Positions 1-6,070 of a stretch of 6,556 nt of DNA are shown piece by piece. How positions within the stretch are numbered: the stretch's first letter is position 1; the number at the start of each line of letters is the position of its first letter. The translations under genes and the position numbers were made by a program. Origin of the DNA: Thermoplasmata archaeon. Lineage in GTDB: Archaea > Thermoplasmatota > DAOVMN01. The notes below the pieces were generated by a model. That model ran no database searches, had not been told where the DNA came from, and was given only the letters and a program-made list of their open reading frames with translations. The stretch spans positions 1-6,556 of the forward strand of contig DAOVMN010000125.1 of assembly GCA_030630685.1 (NCBI GenBank), given 5' to 3'.

Positions 1-1
1 A

Positions 2-1027
2 GTCTCGGTGGAGATACTCAAGGCGGCAGATATGGACCTGAACAATATGGGTCTGAAAGTGATATCCTTCACCATCAGGGACCTCAAGGACCAGGTCGGT
101 TACCTCGTTGCCATGGGTAAGAAAAGGACCGCAGAGGTGAAAAGGGACGCCATCATCGGTCAGGCCAACGCCAATATGGAGGCACAGAAGGAGTCCGCTG
201 TCAGGGCAAAGGAAGGGGATATCGCGGAGGCGGAAGCTGTCACCAAGACCAGGGAGGCCCAGGCTCTGAGGGACAAGCTCACCCAGGAGTACGAAACAGA
301 GGTAGAAGTAGCCAAGGCTATCAGGGATCAGACCTATGATATCGAGAAGCAAACAAAACTGAAGGAGCTTGTTCAGGCAGAGATGGATAAAAATATCCTG
401 GAAAGGGAGAAGCAGATCGAGCTTGCAGAGAAGGAAATGGTGCGCATGGAAAGGGAACAGGACGCCTCGGTAAGGGTGCCAGCCAAGGCCGAGGCAGACC
501 AGGAGGCCTTCATAGCCGACGGTACCGCCCGCGCCCACATAAAGAAGGGTACAGCGGAGGCCGATGTGGTGAAGATCAAGGGTAAGGCCGATGCCGATGT
601 GGACTTCATGAAAGGTGAGGCAGAGGCCAATGTGGAAAAGGTCCAGGGTATGGCTCAGGCGGATGTCATCAGGGCCAAGGGCCTAGCAGAGGCTGAGGCG
701 ATCAAGGCCACGGGTCTTGCAGAAGCCGATGCAATGGACCAGAAGGCGGAGGCCTGGAAGAAATACGGAAGCGCGGCTATCGCCCAGGTGGTCGTGGACA
801 AACTCCCGGAGATAGCGGAGAAGCTTGCCCTGCCGCTCGAGAACACAGAGAAGCTCATCATCATGGGCTCGGAGGGCGGCGGCTCAAGGCTTGTCCAGGA
901 CAGCGTCAACTCCCTTGTCCAGGTGTCCGCGCTCATGAAGTCCCTGACCGGAATGGACCTCACCGAAGTGGGAAAGGACCTTTTGGCAGGGGGCTACAAA
1001 GGGAAGAAGGTCGAGATAGAGAAGTAA
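2..1027 (+). CDS. Flotillin/SPFH-family membrane scaffold protein, C-terminal part (5' end outside window)
   Basis: The frame is open back to base 2, so the GTG at 8 is probably an internal valine and the gene is cut by the window edge. What remains (about 341 residues) is the end of the SPFH/band 7 domain (GLKVISFTIRDL, then GYLVAMGKKR) followed by a long charged Ala/Glu/Lys coiled coil. That holds six exact 11-residue units (residues 181-246 from the GTG; consensus G-x-A-x-A-[DEN]) and ends in a typical flotillin tail with a KLPEIAEKLALPL-like segment and IIMG. Flotillins are membrane-anchored oligomeric scaffolds that organise membrane microdomains; the anchor and most of the SPFH domain would lie upstream of the window. 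An NfeD-type partner often neighbours such genes but cannot be checked here. The gene ends with TAA at 1025-1027, just before a strong hairpin. Family assignment is firm; the exact cellular role is not known from sequence. Confidence 0.88.
   Translation, partial: VSVEILKAADMDLNNMGLKVISFTIRDLKDQVGYLVAMGKKRTAEVKRDAIIGQANANMEAQKESAVRAKEGDIAEAEAVTKTREAQALRDKLTQEYETEVEVAKAIRDQTYDIEKQTKLKELVQAEMDKNILEREKQIELAEKEMVRMEREQDASVRVPAKAEADQEAFIADGTARAHIKKGTAEADVVKIKGKADADVDFMKGEAEANVEKVQGMAQADVIRAKGLAEAEAIKATGLAEADAMDQKAEAWKKYGSAAIAQVVVDKLPEIAEKLALPLENTEKLIIMGSEGGGSRLVQDSVNSLVQVSALMKSLTGMDLTEVGKDLLAGGYKGKKVEIEK
548..745 (+). repeat. Six tandem 33-bp units coding for 11-residue (hendecad) coiled-coil repeats
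   Basis: Within the flotillin-like gene, glycine recurs exactly every 11 residues (181, 192, 203, 214, 225, 236 counted from the GTG at 8). Each unit reads G-x-A-x-A-[DEN]-x and is followed by four mainly charged or aliphatic residues. The period is seen directly in the translation; the DNA copies have diverged, so this is an old protein-level repeat rather than a fresh tandem duplication. An 11-residue period is known for right-handed or nearly straight coiled coils, which fits the flotillin stalk. Confidence 0.8.
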
Positions 1028-1040
1028 GTGAAAAGAGGTC

Positions 1041-1080
1041 AGGGGGAAGGGGACATCCCCTTCCCTTTCTGTTATTTTCA
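1041..1080 (+). terminator. GC-rich hairpin plus T-rich tract behind the flotillin-like gene
   Basis: Bases 1044-1053 (GGGAAGGGGA) are perfectly complementary to 1056-1065 (TCCCCTTCCC). The stem extends with G-T and A-T pairs to 1041/1068. A T-rich stretch follows (1066-1079, including TTTCTGTTATTTT). It starts 14 bases after the TAA of the flotillin-like gene, between two convergent genes. Archaeal termination depends mainly on T-rich tracts, so the hairpin may serve for 3'-end protection or as a two-way terminator; that role is inferred. Confidence 0.6.
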
Positions 1081-1173
1081 TGATTAGAGAGGACGAGGGT
1101 GGGTTGGGGTATGAAAAACGTAGGCTCGGGGTGGTGTTTCTGTTGGGTTGCCGGCAGGAAAGATTGACAAGTT

Positions 1174-2619
1174 TCAGACAATCTCTCCTTTGAGATAAAC
1201 CTCCGTGGCATCCACGATCCTCACCCGATGCCACTCCCCGACAGGCAGGTCTTTTGTGATAACAACAGTACGATAATCATCATCCCTGCAAATCACGCTG
1301 CCGGGCCTCCCTTTCCTTGTTACAAGCACCCTCATCTCCTTACCCACAAATCCGGAGTTGATCTCTGCACTGATCTTGAACCTGAGTTTGGTAAGGACAC
1401 GCGAGCGCTCCTTGGATATTCCTCCATGTACTTTTCCCGGAAGAGCAGCCGCCTCGGTACCCGGGCGTTCGGAATACCGGGTAATGTTGATCAGGTCCGG
1501 CCTTATTTCCTCGATAAGCTGAACGCTTCGCTGGAAGGCCGCTTCATCCTCACCAGGGAAGCCCACGATAATGTCGGTTGAAAGGGTGAGCTCGGGAAAG
1601 GCAGCCCTGAACTCCTTCACGATTTTCTTGAAATCCTCCAACGTATACCCGCGTTTCATGGCCCTGATGATCGAATTGTCCCCGCTCTGAACCGGCAGAT
1701 GAAGGAATTTGAACACCTTCTTACTGGAATAGGCACGGATGAGCCTCCTCGGAATGGGCCCTGGGCCTGCGGGATTCATCATCCCCACCCTGATACGAAA
1801 ATCCCCGGATATCCCGCACAGTTTTTCGAGAAGTTCCGGAAGGCTCTTTCCCCTGTCTCTTCCATAGATGCTGGTATCCTGTGAGGTGAGCTGTATCTCC
1901 CTGTATCCGTTTTCCACGGCCGCCTTGACCATATCGGCTATCTCTTCGATGGGGTAACTATCGAGCTGTCCGCGTGCTATCTTTGTGATGCAGTATGTGC
2001 AGTTCCCAAGGCAGCCCTGGGAGATGGGCACGATAAATGTGGTCCTTTCCAGGGGTTCGGGGATATCGGCACAGAAAAGTTCATCTATAGGGAAGATTTT
2101 TTCCCCCTTTCCCAGCTTTGGTTCTTTACCTTCCCTGACCCATATTTCAAGCTCTTCTACTCCCAGTTCACTTAGACGGGATGGCGGTATCATCAGGGCA
2201 CGAGGAAATCTTTGATTTCCGAGTGCCGGTTGGCCGAAGGCCGACAAGGCATGAGGAACGTAGTTCCGAATTCCGGTCGAGCCATGAAGCACGAAGTGCT
2301 GAGTGGCGTTTGAGGACGAAGTCCTCGATAAACCCGAAGGGTTCGGCAAGGCATTGGGTACTATGTCCCTGGCCTTCTCGGGGAATGTGGTAACCAGGCA
2401 TCCGGAGATCAGGATTGGATGTCCAAGCTCCGCAAGCGCCTTAATCCTCTTCAGCATCCTTCTCTCGGTTTGCTGGATAACCACGCAGGTAAAAAGGATA
2501 TTAAGCTCTGCTTTTTCCTGGGTTGTGAGCATGTGACCACCGCTCAGGAGCCTGCGCCTGAGGATCTCCGCCTCCCCGTGATTCATGGTGCAGCCGTAGG
2601 ACTCGATATGGAATCTCAA
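1174..2619 (-). CDS. Threonylcarbamoyladenosine tRNA methylthiotransferase (archaeal e-MtaB/CDKAL1 type), with a 51-codon in-frame insertion
   Basis: This radical SAM enzyme converts t6A at position 37 of ANN-decoding tRNAs to ms2t6A. Domains: the N-terminal UPF0004/MTTase domain (residues 1-90) has cluster cysteines C10 (SYGCTMN), C45 (FTC) and C74 (SGC). The radical SAM domain (about 192-420) has CLGNCTYC with C203, C207 and C210, then LTSQDT, LPVQSGDN and IIVGFPGED. A TRAM-like RNA-binding domain follows at about 420-481. The family is normally about 420-430 residues; the excess is explained by residues 91-141, which have no place in the family and are encoded by a multi-hairpin repeat. 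The start is TTG at 2619: it puts MRFHIESYGC exactly where homologues begin, no ATG or GTG is available before the first cysteine, and a G-rich ribosome site (GGGGGGGTGG) sits directly upstream. The gene follows the NAD kinase gene by 14 bases and is probably cotranscribed. All six cluster cysteines are kept, so it is probably active. Confidence 0.93.
   Translation of the reverse strand: MRFHIESYGCTMNHGEAEILRRRLLSGGHMLTTQEKAELNILFTCVVIQQTERRMLKRIKALAELGHPILISGCLVTTFPEKARDIVPNALPNPSGLSRTSSSNATQHFVLHGSTGIRNYVPHALSAFGQPALGNQRFPRALMIPPSRLSELGVEELEIWVREGKEPKLGKGEKIFPIDELFCADIPEPLERTTFIVPISQGCLGNCTYCITKIARGQLDSYPIEEIADMVKAAVENGYREIQLTSQDTSIYGRDRGKSLPELLEKLCGISGDFRIRVGMMNPAGPGPIPRRLIRAYSSKKVFKFLHLPVQSGDNSIIRAMKRGYTLEDFKKIVKEFRAAFPELTLSTDIIVGFPGEDEAAFQRSVQLIEEIRPDLINITRYSERPGTEAAALPGKVHGGISKERSRVLTKLRFKISAEINSGFVGKEMRVLVTRKGRPGSVICRDDDYRTVVITKDLPVGEWHRVRIVDATEVYLKGEIV
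2194..2353 (-). repeat. Multi-hairpin palindromic element inserted in frame in the methylthiotransferase gene (copy 1)
   Basis: This 153-bp (51-codon) insertion plus one flanking repeat is built of six hairpins. On the plus strand they are 2197-2227 (GGCAC/GTGCC and GGAAATC/GATTTCC round TTT), 2229-2245 (GGCC-GAA-GGCC core), 2255-2267 (GGAAC/GTTCC), 2281-2307 (GCCA/TGGC enclosing AGCAC-GAA-GTGCT), 2312-2326 (GAGGAC-GAA-GTCCTC) and 2331-2343 (AACCC-GAA-GGGTT). Three near-identical heptamers punctuate it: CAGGGCA at 2194, CAAGGCA at 2245 and CAAGGCA at 2347. They divide it into modules of 51 and 102 bases, both multiples of three. Removing it restores a normal family sequence (VPNA followed by LMIPPSRLSEL). 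The last four hairpins match the element at 5479-5604. It looks like a mobile or formerly mobile palindromic repeat; no transposase is seen nearby. Confidence 0.85.
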
Positions 2620-2630
2620 TCCACCCCCCC
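2620..2630 (-). promoter_or_regulatory. G-rich ribosome binding site directly before the TTG start
   Basis: Read on the minus strand, a run of seven G followed by TGGA abuts the TTG at 2619. It resembles the archaeal GGAGGTGA consensus, although GGTGG lies closer to the start than usual. It lies in the 14-base gap after the NAD kinase stop codon and supports translation of the second operon gene from the rare TTG codon. Confidence 0.5.
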
Positions 2631-2633
2631 GGT

Positions 2634-3446
2634 CTATCTGAGAAACTTTTCCCTCACCCTCTCGTAGAAGTTTCTTTGGAATCGGATGAATCGAGCTGTT
2701 TTCGGGGAACGCGTGAAATGGAGCACATCATCCCCGATCTTCTCCTCATGCTGCCCGTCGATCACAAGGACACTTTCCCTTCCTTCGACCTCTTCTATCC
2801 TGATCTCGCTCGACGCAGGGACCACCATGGGACGCGTGGAGAGCTTGTAGGGCGCTATCGGGACGACAACATGTGCCTGAATCCGTGGGTCGATGATAGG
2901 AGAGCCCGCACTCATGGCGTAGCATGTCGAGCCGGTAGGGGTAGCGATTATCAACCCATCGGCCCGAATGTTATCGGCCAGCACATCGTCCACAAAGATA
3001 TTGAAATCCCTTATTTTTGATATTTGAGCGGTATGGATAACTGCCTCGTTTACCGCATCCGCAAACTCCTCATTGTTCTTCAAAGTGCGGAGTTTGGAGC
3101 GCTGCTCGATTATGTAGTCGCCTTCAAGGAGACGACCAAGATGCTCTTCCACTTGCTCCCCGGGCACCTCGGTGAGGAAGCCCACCCTCCCCATGTTCAC
3201 AGCAAAGATGGCCGCATCGAGCTTCTGAAGGGCCCTGAGGATGGTACCGTCCCCTCCCACGGTAATAAGGGTGTCCACATTCATCTCCTCGAGGGGAGCA
3301 CTATCTATCGCATTGCTCAGGTCCAGATGCTCTGCCGTGCTCTCTTCGACAAGGATGTCGGTGAATTGATTCATGTATTCGATTATCTTCTCGGTAAGTT
3401 CAAGTGCGTTGATATAGTCTATTCGCGAGATGATTCCGTATTCCAT
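2634..3446 (-). CDS. nadK: NAD kinase (ATP/polyphosphate-NAD kinase)
   Basis: The enzyme phosphorylates NAD to NADP in the cytoplasm and is the source of the cell's NADP pool. The 270-residue length is typical of archaeal and bacterial forms. Family motifs are all present: GGDGT at 64-68 with the catalytic aspartate D66, NMGRVGFL at 84-91, NE at 133-134 for nucleotide contact, ADGLIIATPTGSTCY at 162-176, SAGSPIIDP at 179-187, and a C-terminal beta-rich segment with IDGQ at 229-232. The ATG at 3446 is chosen because a TATA-like box (about 3466-3478) lies the right distance upstream for a leaderless message, and the N-terminus then reads MEYGIISRID, as expected before the first Rossmann strand. 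It is the first gene of a probable operon with the downstream methylthiotransferase gene. Nothing unusual is seen in the protein. Confidence 0.95.
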   Translation of the reverse strand: MEYGIISRIDYINALELTEKIIEYMNQFTDILVEESTAEHLDLSNAIDSAPLEEMNVDTLITVGGDGTILRALQKLDAAIFAVNMGRVGFLTEVPGEQVEEHLGRLLEGDYIIEQRSKLRTLKNNEEFADAVNEAVIHTAQISKIRDFNIFVDDVLADNIRADGLIIATPTGSTCYAMSAGSPIIDPRIQAHVVVPIAPYKLSTRPMVVPASSEIRIEEVEGRESVLVIDGQHEEKIGDDVLHFTRSPKTARFIRFQRNFYERVREKFLR

Positions 3447-3465
3447 GATGACTCGATGTCAGGGA

Positions 3466-3484
3466 TTCCATAATAAGTTATCGG
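3466..3484 (-). promoter_or_regulatory. Putative TATA/BRE promoter of the nadK operon
   Basis: On the minus strand this reads CCGATAAC and then TTATTATGG. The A+T-rich box is centred about 28 bases before the ATG at 3446, the usual distance from an archaeal TATA box to the transcription start. The message would therefore begin at or within a few bases of the start codon. No Shine-Dalgarno sequence precedes that ATG, which fits a leaderless transcript. Confidence 0.5.
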
Positions 3485-3514
3485 TGTTGAGGCTTAGGGC
3501 GGTTCGGTTATCGG
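3477..3514. promoter_or_regulatory. Paired 8-bp direct repeat in the divergent promoter region
   Basis: GTTATCGG occurs at 3477-3484 and again at 3507-3514, exactly 30 bases apart, close to three helical turns. The first copy sits at the BRE position of the putative nadK promoter. It could be a regulator-binding site or chance; the sequence alone does not decide. Confidence 0.3.
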
Positions 3515-3550
3515 AGTTTATACCATTCTGCGGAACTGCTACGGCACAAT

Positions 3551-3560
3551 TTTATATTTT
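3551..3560 (+). promoter_or_regulatory. TATA box of the DUF2070 gene (leaderless start)
   Basis: TTTATATTTT is a strong archaeal TATA box. Its TTTATATT core is centred about 25-26 bases before the ATG at 3580, so transcription should start at or next to the start codon. No ribosome binding site is visible between box and ATG, consistent with a leaderless message. This fixes 3580 as the start. Confidence 0.72.
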
Positions 3561-3579
3561 TAGCGGACTCTAAGGCCTG

Positions 3580-5427
3580 ATGACACAGGAAGGGAATACA
3601 TGGGAACCCACCGCAAAAACCCAGGAGCTGTCCAAGTTCCTTTACCGGGCCCCCGACCCAAAGTACATCCTCCCGTTGATCCTGCTCTTCTCGATCTTAT
3701 TCGGCCTTCTTATAGATTTCGGGGCTGAAGGGCTCACCTATGGTGTGATACTCCTCGCCCTCCCGGCATACCTCTCCGCCTGGTCATCCACCCGTCTGAT
3801 AGACGCATTCGGAGGGGAATTCCATTTCAGGCGCTCCATCCTCACCTCATTTGTTGGTGTCCTGATCCTCGGCTTCATGCTCATATTCGGTATCATGATC
3901 AGTCCGATCATCGTGGTTCACTGGAGATTCCTTATCATCTACGGCTATTCCCTGGTTCTATCCATGCGGTATCTCGTTATAAGAACTACAGTGCTCGACT
4001 ACCATAGATACTCCTTCATCGTATCCTCGGCCCAGACATTCTTTGCCTTCATCCTGCATATTCTTCTCTCGTTCAATGATCTTGGGTATCTCGAGGATAA
4101 TAACTTCCTCTCACTCCAGGAGTCCTCCTTTGGCATCCTATCCTCCTTGGTGCTCTTCTTTTCTTCGCTCATCTTCGTCGAGATCGTGAATTCCCCCCTG
4201 AAAACCGATGTTGGCATCAGTGGTAGCGACCTCATGGGCTATTTCCTCAGCTATATGAACTATGGTACAAAAGAGATCGAGACCCTTTTCCTCCAGCTTC
4301 AGGAGGAGTACAACATACCCTTTTCCATCATGGCGGTGAAGAGATCCATCACGATGGAAGGGAAAAAAGGAAACCAGGGAGCATCATCAAAGCCATTCCA
4401 TGCGTTGATCATCTCGCCTTCCATTCATCCAGGTCCGGTAGGCACGATCGGGGGAGGGGACCTACCTTCAAAACTCGCTCGACCACTCTCCGATCTTGCC
4501 GATCACATCCTCGTACCTCATGGAGCAGCCACCAATGACAACAACCCGGCAACCTCAGAGGAGTGCGAAAAAATAGTAAGGGCTGTTCGAGAACTGGCAG
4601 AGAGCTTGGGGGATGATGATTTCTCAGACATTGCCTCCCCTCTTCAGAGCAGGGAGAGGAAAACCACCATACACCTCCTCAGGTTCGGCAATAAGGGGAT
4701 GTTGATCAGTGAACCGTTTCCCTTTTCCTCGGACGACATCACGTTGGGAATTTTTAATAATATGTCGTGGGCAACAAGATATCGGGGTATCGAAGATATC
4801 ATGATGATCGATGCGCATAACAACAGCAGCCGGGAATCAAGGTCAGTGCGTTTAGGAGACGGGATATCCATTGAAATGGAAAGGTTGGTGGAAGAACTCT
4901 GCATGGTCGAGGTGGACCAGAAAATGTTCTCTATGGGATTCGGGTCATCCATACCCCCCGATCCCGTTGATGGATTGGGTCCCAAGGGTGTGGAGACCAT
5001 GGTGATCAGGGCCCGGAATCGAACAACCGGACTCATGCTGTTTGACGGTAACAACATGCTCCCGGAAATCAGAAAAGCAGTTATGGAGGAGGCGGAAAAG
5101 ATCGTGGACAAGGCGGTGATCCTCACGGCCGACAATCATGTGGTCAACGCAATCTTAGGCGGATATAACCCACTGGGACTTCGCTGCACACTCGAGGAGG
5201 TCATAAGACCGATGAGAGAATCCATGGAGCGAGCCCTCGAGGATCTGGGGGAATCGAGCGTCGCAATAAAATCAGGCTTGATCAAGGGCATCAACATCCT
5301 TGGTTTCGGGAATACCACCCGATTGGTAGCTACCATCAATTCAACTGTCGCGGTCATTAAAAGAGCGGCGTTGGCCTGCATCCTACTTGCCATGGCGCTA
5401 TCAGCACTGGTATGTTACCTGGTTTGA
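3580..5427 (+). CDS. DUF2070 family archaeal membrane protein, function unknown
   Basis: The 615-residue protein has three parts. The N-terminal membrane domain shows about six hydrophobic segments (roughly 29-46, 52-68, 89-106, 108-128, 145-166, 184-203). A large soluble domain follows (about 215-590), and one C-terminal membrane helix (about 593-614) closes the protein. The soluble domain carries the histidine- and aspartate-rich motifs typical of DUF2070: ISPSIHPGPVGTIGGG at 279-293, VPHGAATNDNNP at 312-323, DAHNN at 411-415, LFDGNNM at 487-493 and TADNH at 516-520. Their conserved polar character suggests a metal-dependent or hydrolase-like active site, but that is inference; no activity is established for the family as far as I know. 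The ATG at 3580 is set by a TATA box about 26 bases upstream. The gene is probably transcribed alone, diverging from nadK. A multi-hairpin repeat begins 51 bases after its TGA. Confidence 0.9.
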   Translation: MTQEGNTWEPTAKTQELSKFLYRAPDPKYILPLILLFSILFGLLIDFGAEGLTYGVILLALPAYLSAWSSTRLIDAFGGEFHFRRSILTSFVGVLILGFMLIFGIMISPIIVVHWRFLIIYGYSLVLSMRYLVIRTTVLDYHRYSFIVSSAQTFFAFILHILLSFNDLGYLEDNNFLSLQESSFGILSSLVLFFSSLIFVEIVNSPLKTDVGISGSDLMGYFLSYMNYGTKEIETLFLQLQEEYNIPFSIMAVKRSITMEGKKGNQGASSKPFHALIISPSIHPGPVGTIGGGDLPSKLARPLSDLADHILVPHGAATNDNNPATSEECEKIVRAVRELAESLGDDDFSDIASPLQSRERKTTIHLLRFGNKGMLISEPFPFSSDDITLGIFNNMSWATRYRGIEDIMMIDAHNNSSRESRSVRLGDGISIEMERLVEELCMVEVDQKMFSMGFGSSIPPDPVDGLGPKGVETMVIRARNRTTGLMLFDGNNMLPEIRKAVMEEAEKIVDKAVILTADNHVVNAILGGYNPLGLRCTLEEVIRPMRESMERALEDLGESSVAIKSGLIKGINILGFGNTTRLVATINSTVAVIKRAALACILLAMALSALVCYLV

Positions 5428-5478
5428 TTTAAAGCTGGACAGGAAGGGATTCTTGGACACCGAGTGATAAGGTAGTAA

Positions 5479-5604
5479 AGACCGCCGAATCGAGCCTTTT
5501 AGGCTTATCGAATCCTTCGGATTCAAACGCCATTCAGCACTTCGTGCATCATGGCTCAACTGGAGTTCAGAACAGGGTTCTGAATGCAGAGGCGCTGAGA
5601 CCGC
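5479..5604 (+). repeat. Multi-hairpin palindromic element (copy 2), related to the one in the methylthiotransferase gene
   Basis: Four successive hairpins with 3-base loops are seen: 5493-5505 (AGCCT/AGGCT), 5510-5524 (GAATCC/GGATTC), 5529-5555 (GCCA/TGGC enclosing GCAC-TTC-GTGC) and 5566-5584 (TTCAGAAC/GTTCTGAA). They match, in order and spacing, the last four hairpins of copy 1 read on its coding strand. The third hairpin is nearly identical in sequence; the first two keep pairing through paired changes. A perfect 7-base direct repeat, AGACCGC, lies at 5479-5485 and 5598-5604 and may be a target duplication. The element occupies the junction between the DUF2070 gene and the broken PHP gene, and supplies the first available start codon of the PHP frame. 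Confidence 0.78.
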
Positions 5605-5635
5605 GGAGAACCTCACTTATTCTCCCTCTGCGCTC
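5589..5635 (+). repeat. Imperfect hairpin at the broken 5' edge of the PHP gene
   Basis: GGAGAA at 5605-5610 pairs with TTCTCC at 5620-5625. GAG at 5597-5599 pairs with CTC at 5626-5628, and GCGC at 5592-5595 pairs with GCGC at 5630-5633, leaving a 5-base bulge. The purine-rich GCAGAGGCGCTGAGA style resembles dispersed GCAGAG/CTCTGC-type repeats seen in many microbial genomes; that likeness is from memory. It may be a second, older repeat next to copy 2, lying just where PHP similarity starts. Confidence 0.35.
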
Positions 5636-6059
5636 CCTGGCCGAAACGGTGGAGACGATCATGGAACAAGGAGGGGTGGCTGTGCTGGCCCACCCGTTCA
5701 GGTTCGGGACGGGGGTCAAAAAAAAGGTGGTGCGTTCCCTGAATGTTGCAGCGGAAGGCATCAACGGCCGTTCATGGCAAGGCGACAATCTCAGGGCCAC
5801 GGCCCTGGGAAGGCAACTGGGAAAACCACTCACAGGTGGATCCGATGCCCATATCCTCTTTGAGGTGGGAAGGGCGTGGACCTTGTTTCCGTTAGGAATA
5901 GAGCGGGTAGAGGACGCCTTAAAGGCGCTCGGACAAGGGAAGGTGATGCCCGGAGGAAAGGGGCTGTCCTTGGGCAGATTGATCCACTCCAAAGCACTGG
6001 GTACTCGCCGCTGGCTCGCACGCCAGATTGGTAAAAAAGGAACAGGGGACCCGAGAGGG

Positions 6060-6070
6060 AGGGAGGGGCG
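6060..6070 (+). promoter_or_regulatory. Ribosome binding site for the coupled downstream gene
   Basis: A purine-rich stretch containing GGGAGGGGCG lies just before the ATG at 6071, inside the end of the PHP frame. Together with the ATGA overlap of stop and start codons (6071-6074), it supports translational coupling and decides the start of the small membrane protein. Confidence 0.5.

Noticed and set aside
373..1234. Minus-strand open frames opposite the flotillin-like gene and its 3' flank
   Set aside because: They are serine- and alanine-rich shadows of the coiled-coil coding strand with no recognisable domain.
2194..2353. Intein or intron inside the methylthiotransferase gene
   Set aside because: The insertion is only 51 codons, has no splicing or endonuclease motifs and no cysteine/serine plus His-Asn junction pattern, and is built of short palindromes.
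2194..2353. CRISPR-like array, because of regularly repeated short palindromes
   Set aside because: The hairpin stems differ in sequence from one another and there are no identical repeats separated by unique spacers.
2181..2401. Open frames across the insertion on the plus strand and in another minus-strand frame
   Set aside because: They arise because the palindromic element avoids stops in several frames; the surrounding methylthiotransferase frame has clear family motifs on both sides.
3024..3473. Plus-strand open frame of about 149 codons opposite nadK
   Set aside because: The minus-strand NAD kinase has every family motif; this frame is its antisense shadow.
4644..5393. Minus-strand open frames opposite the DUF2070 gene
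   Set aside because: The plus-strand gene is a full-length, motif-bearing family member, and the antisense frames resemble nothing.
5992..6013. Similarity of AAAGCACTGGGTACT near the PHP 3' end to the flank of copy 1 at 2348-2362
   Set aside because: Only about 13 of 15 bases match, no hairpins are adjacent, and the segment codes for a plausible PHP C-terminus, so it is probably coincidence.
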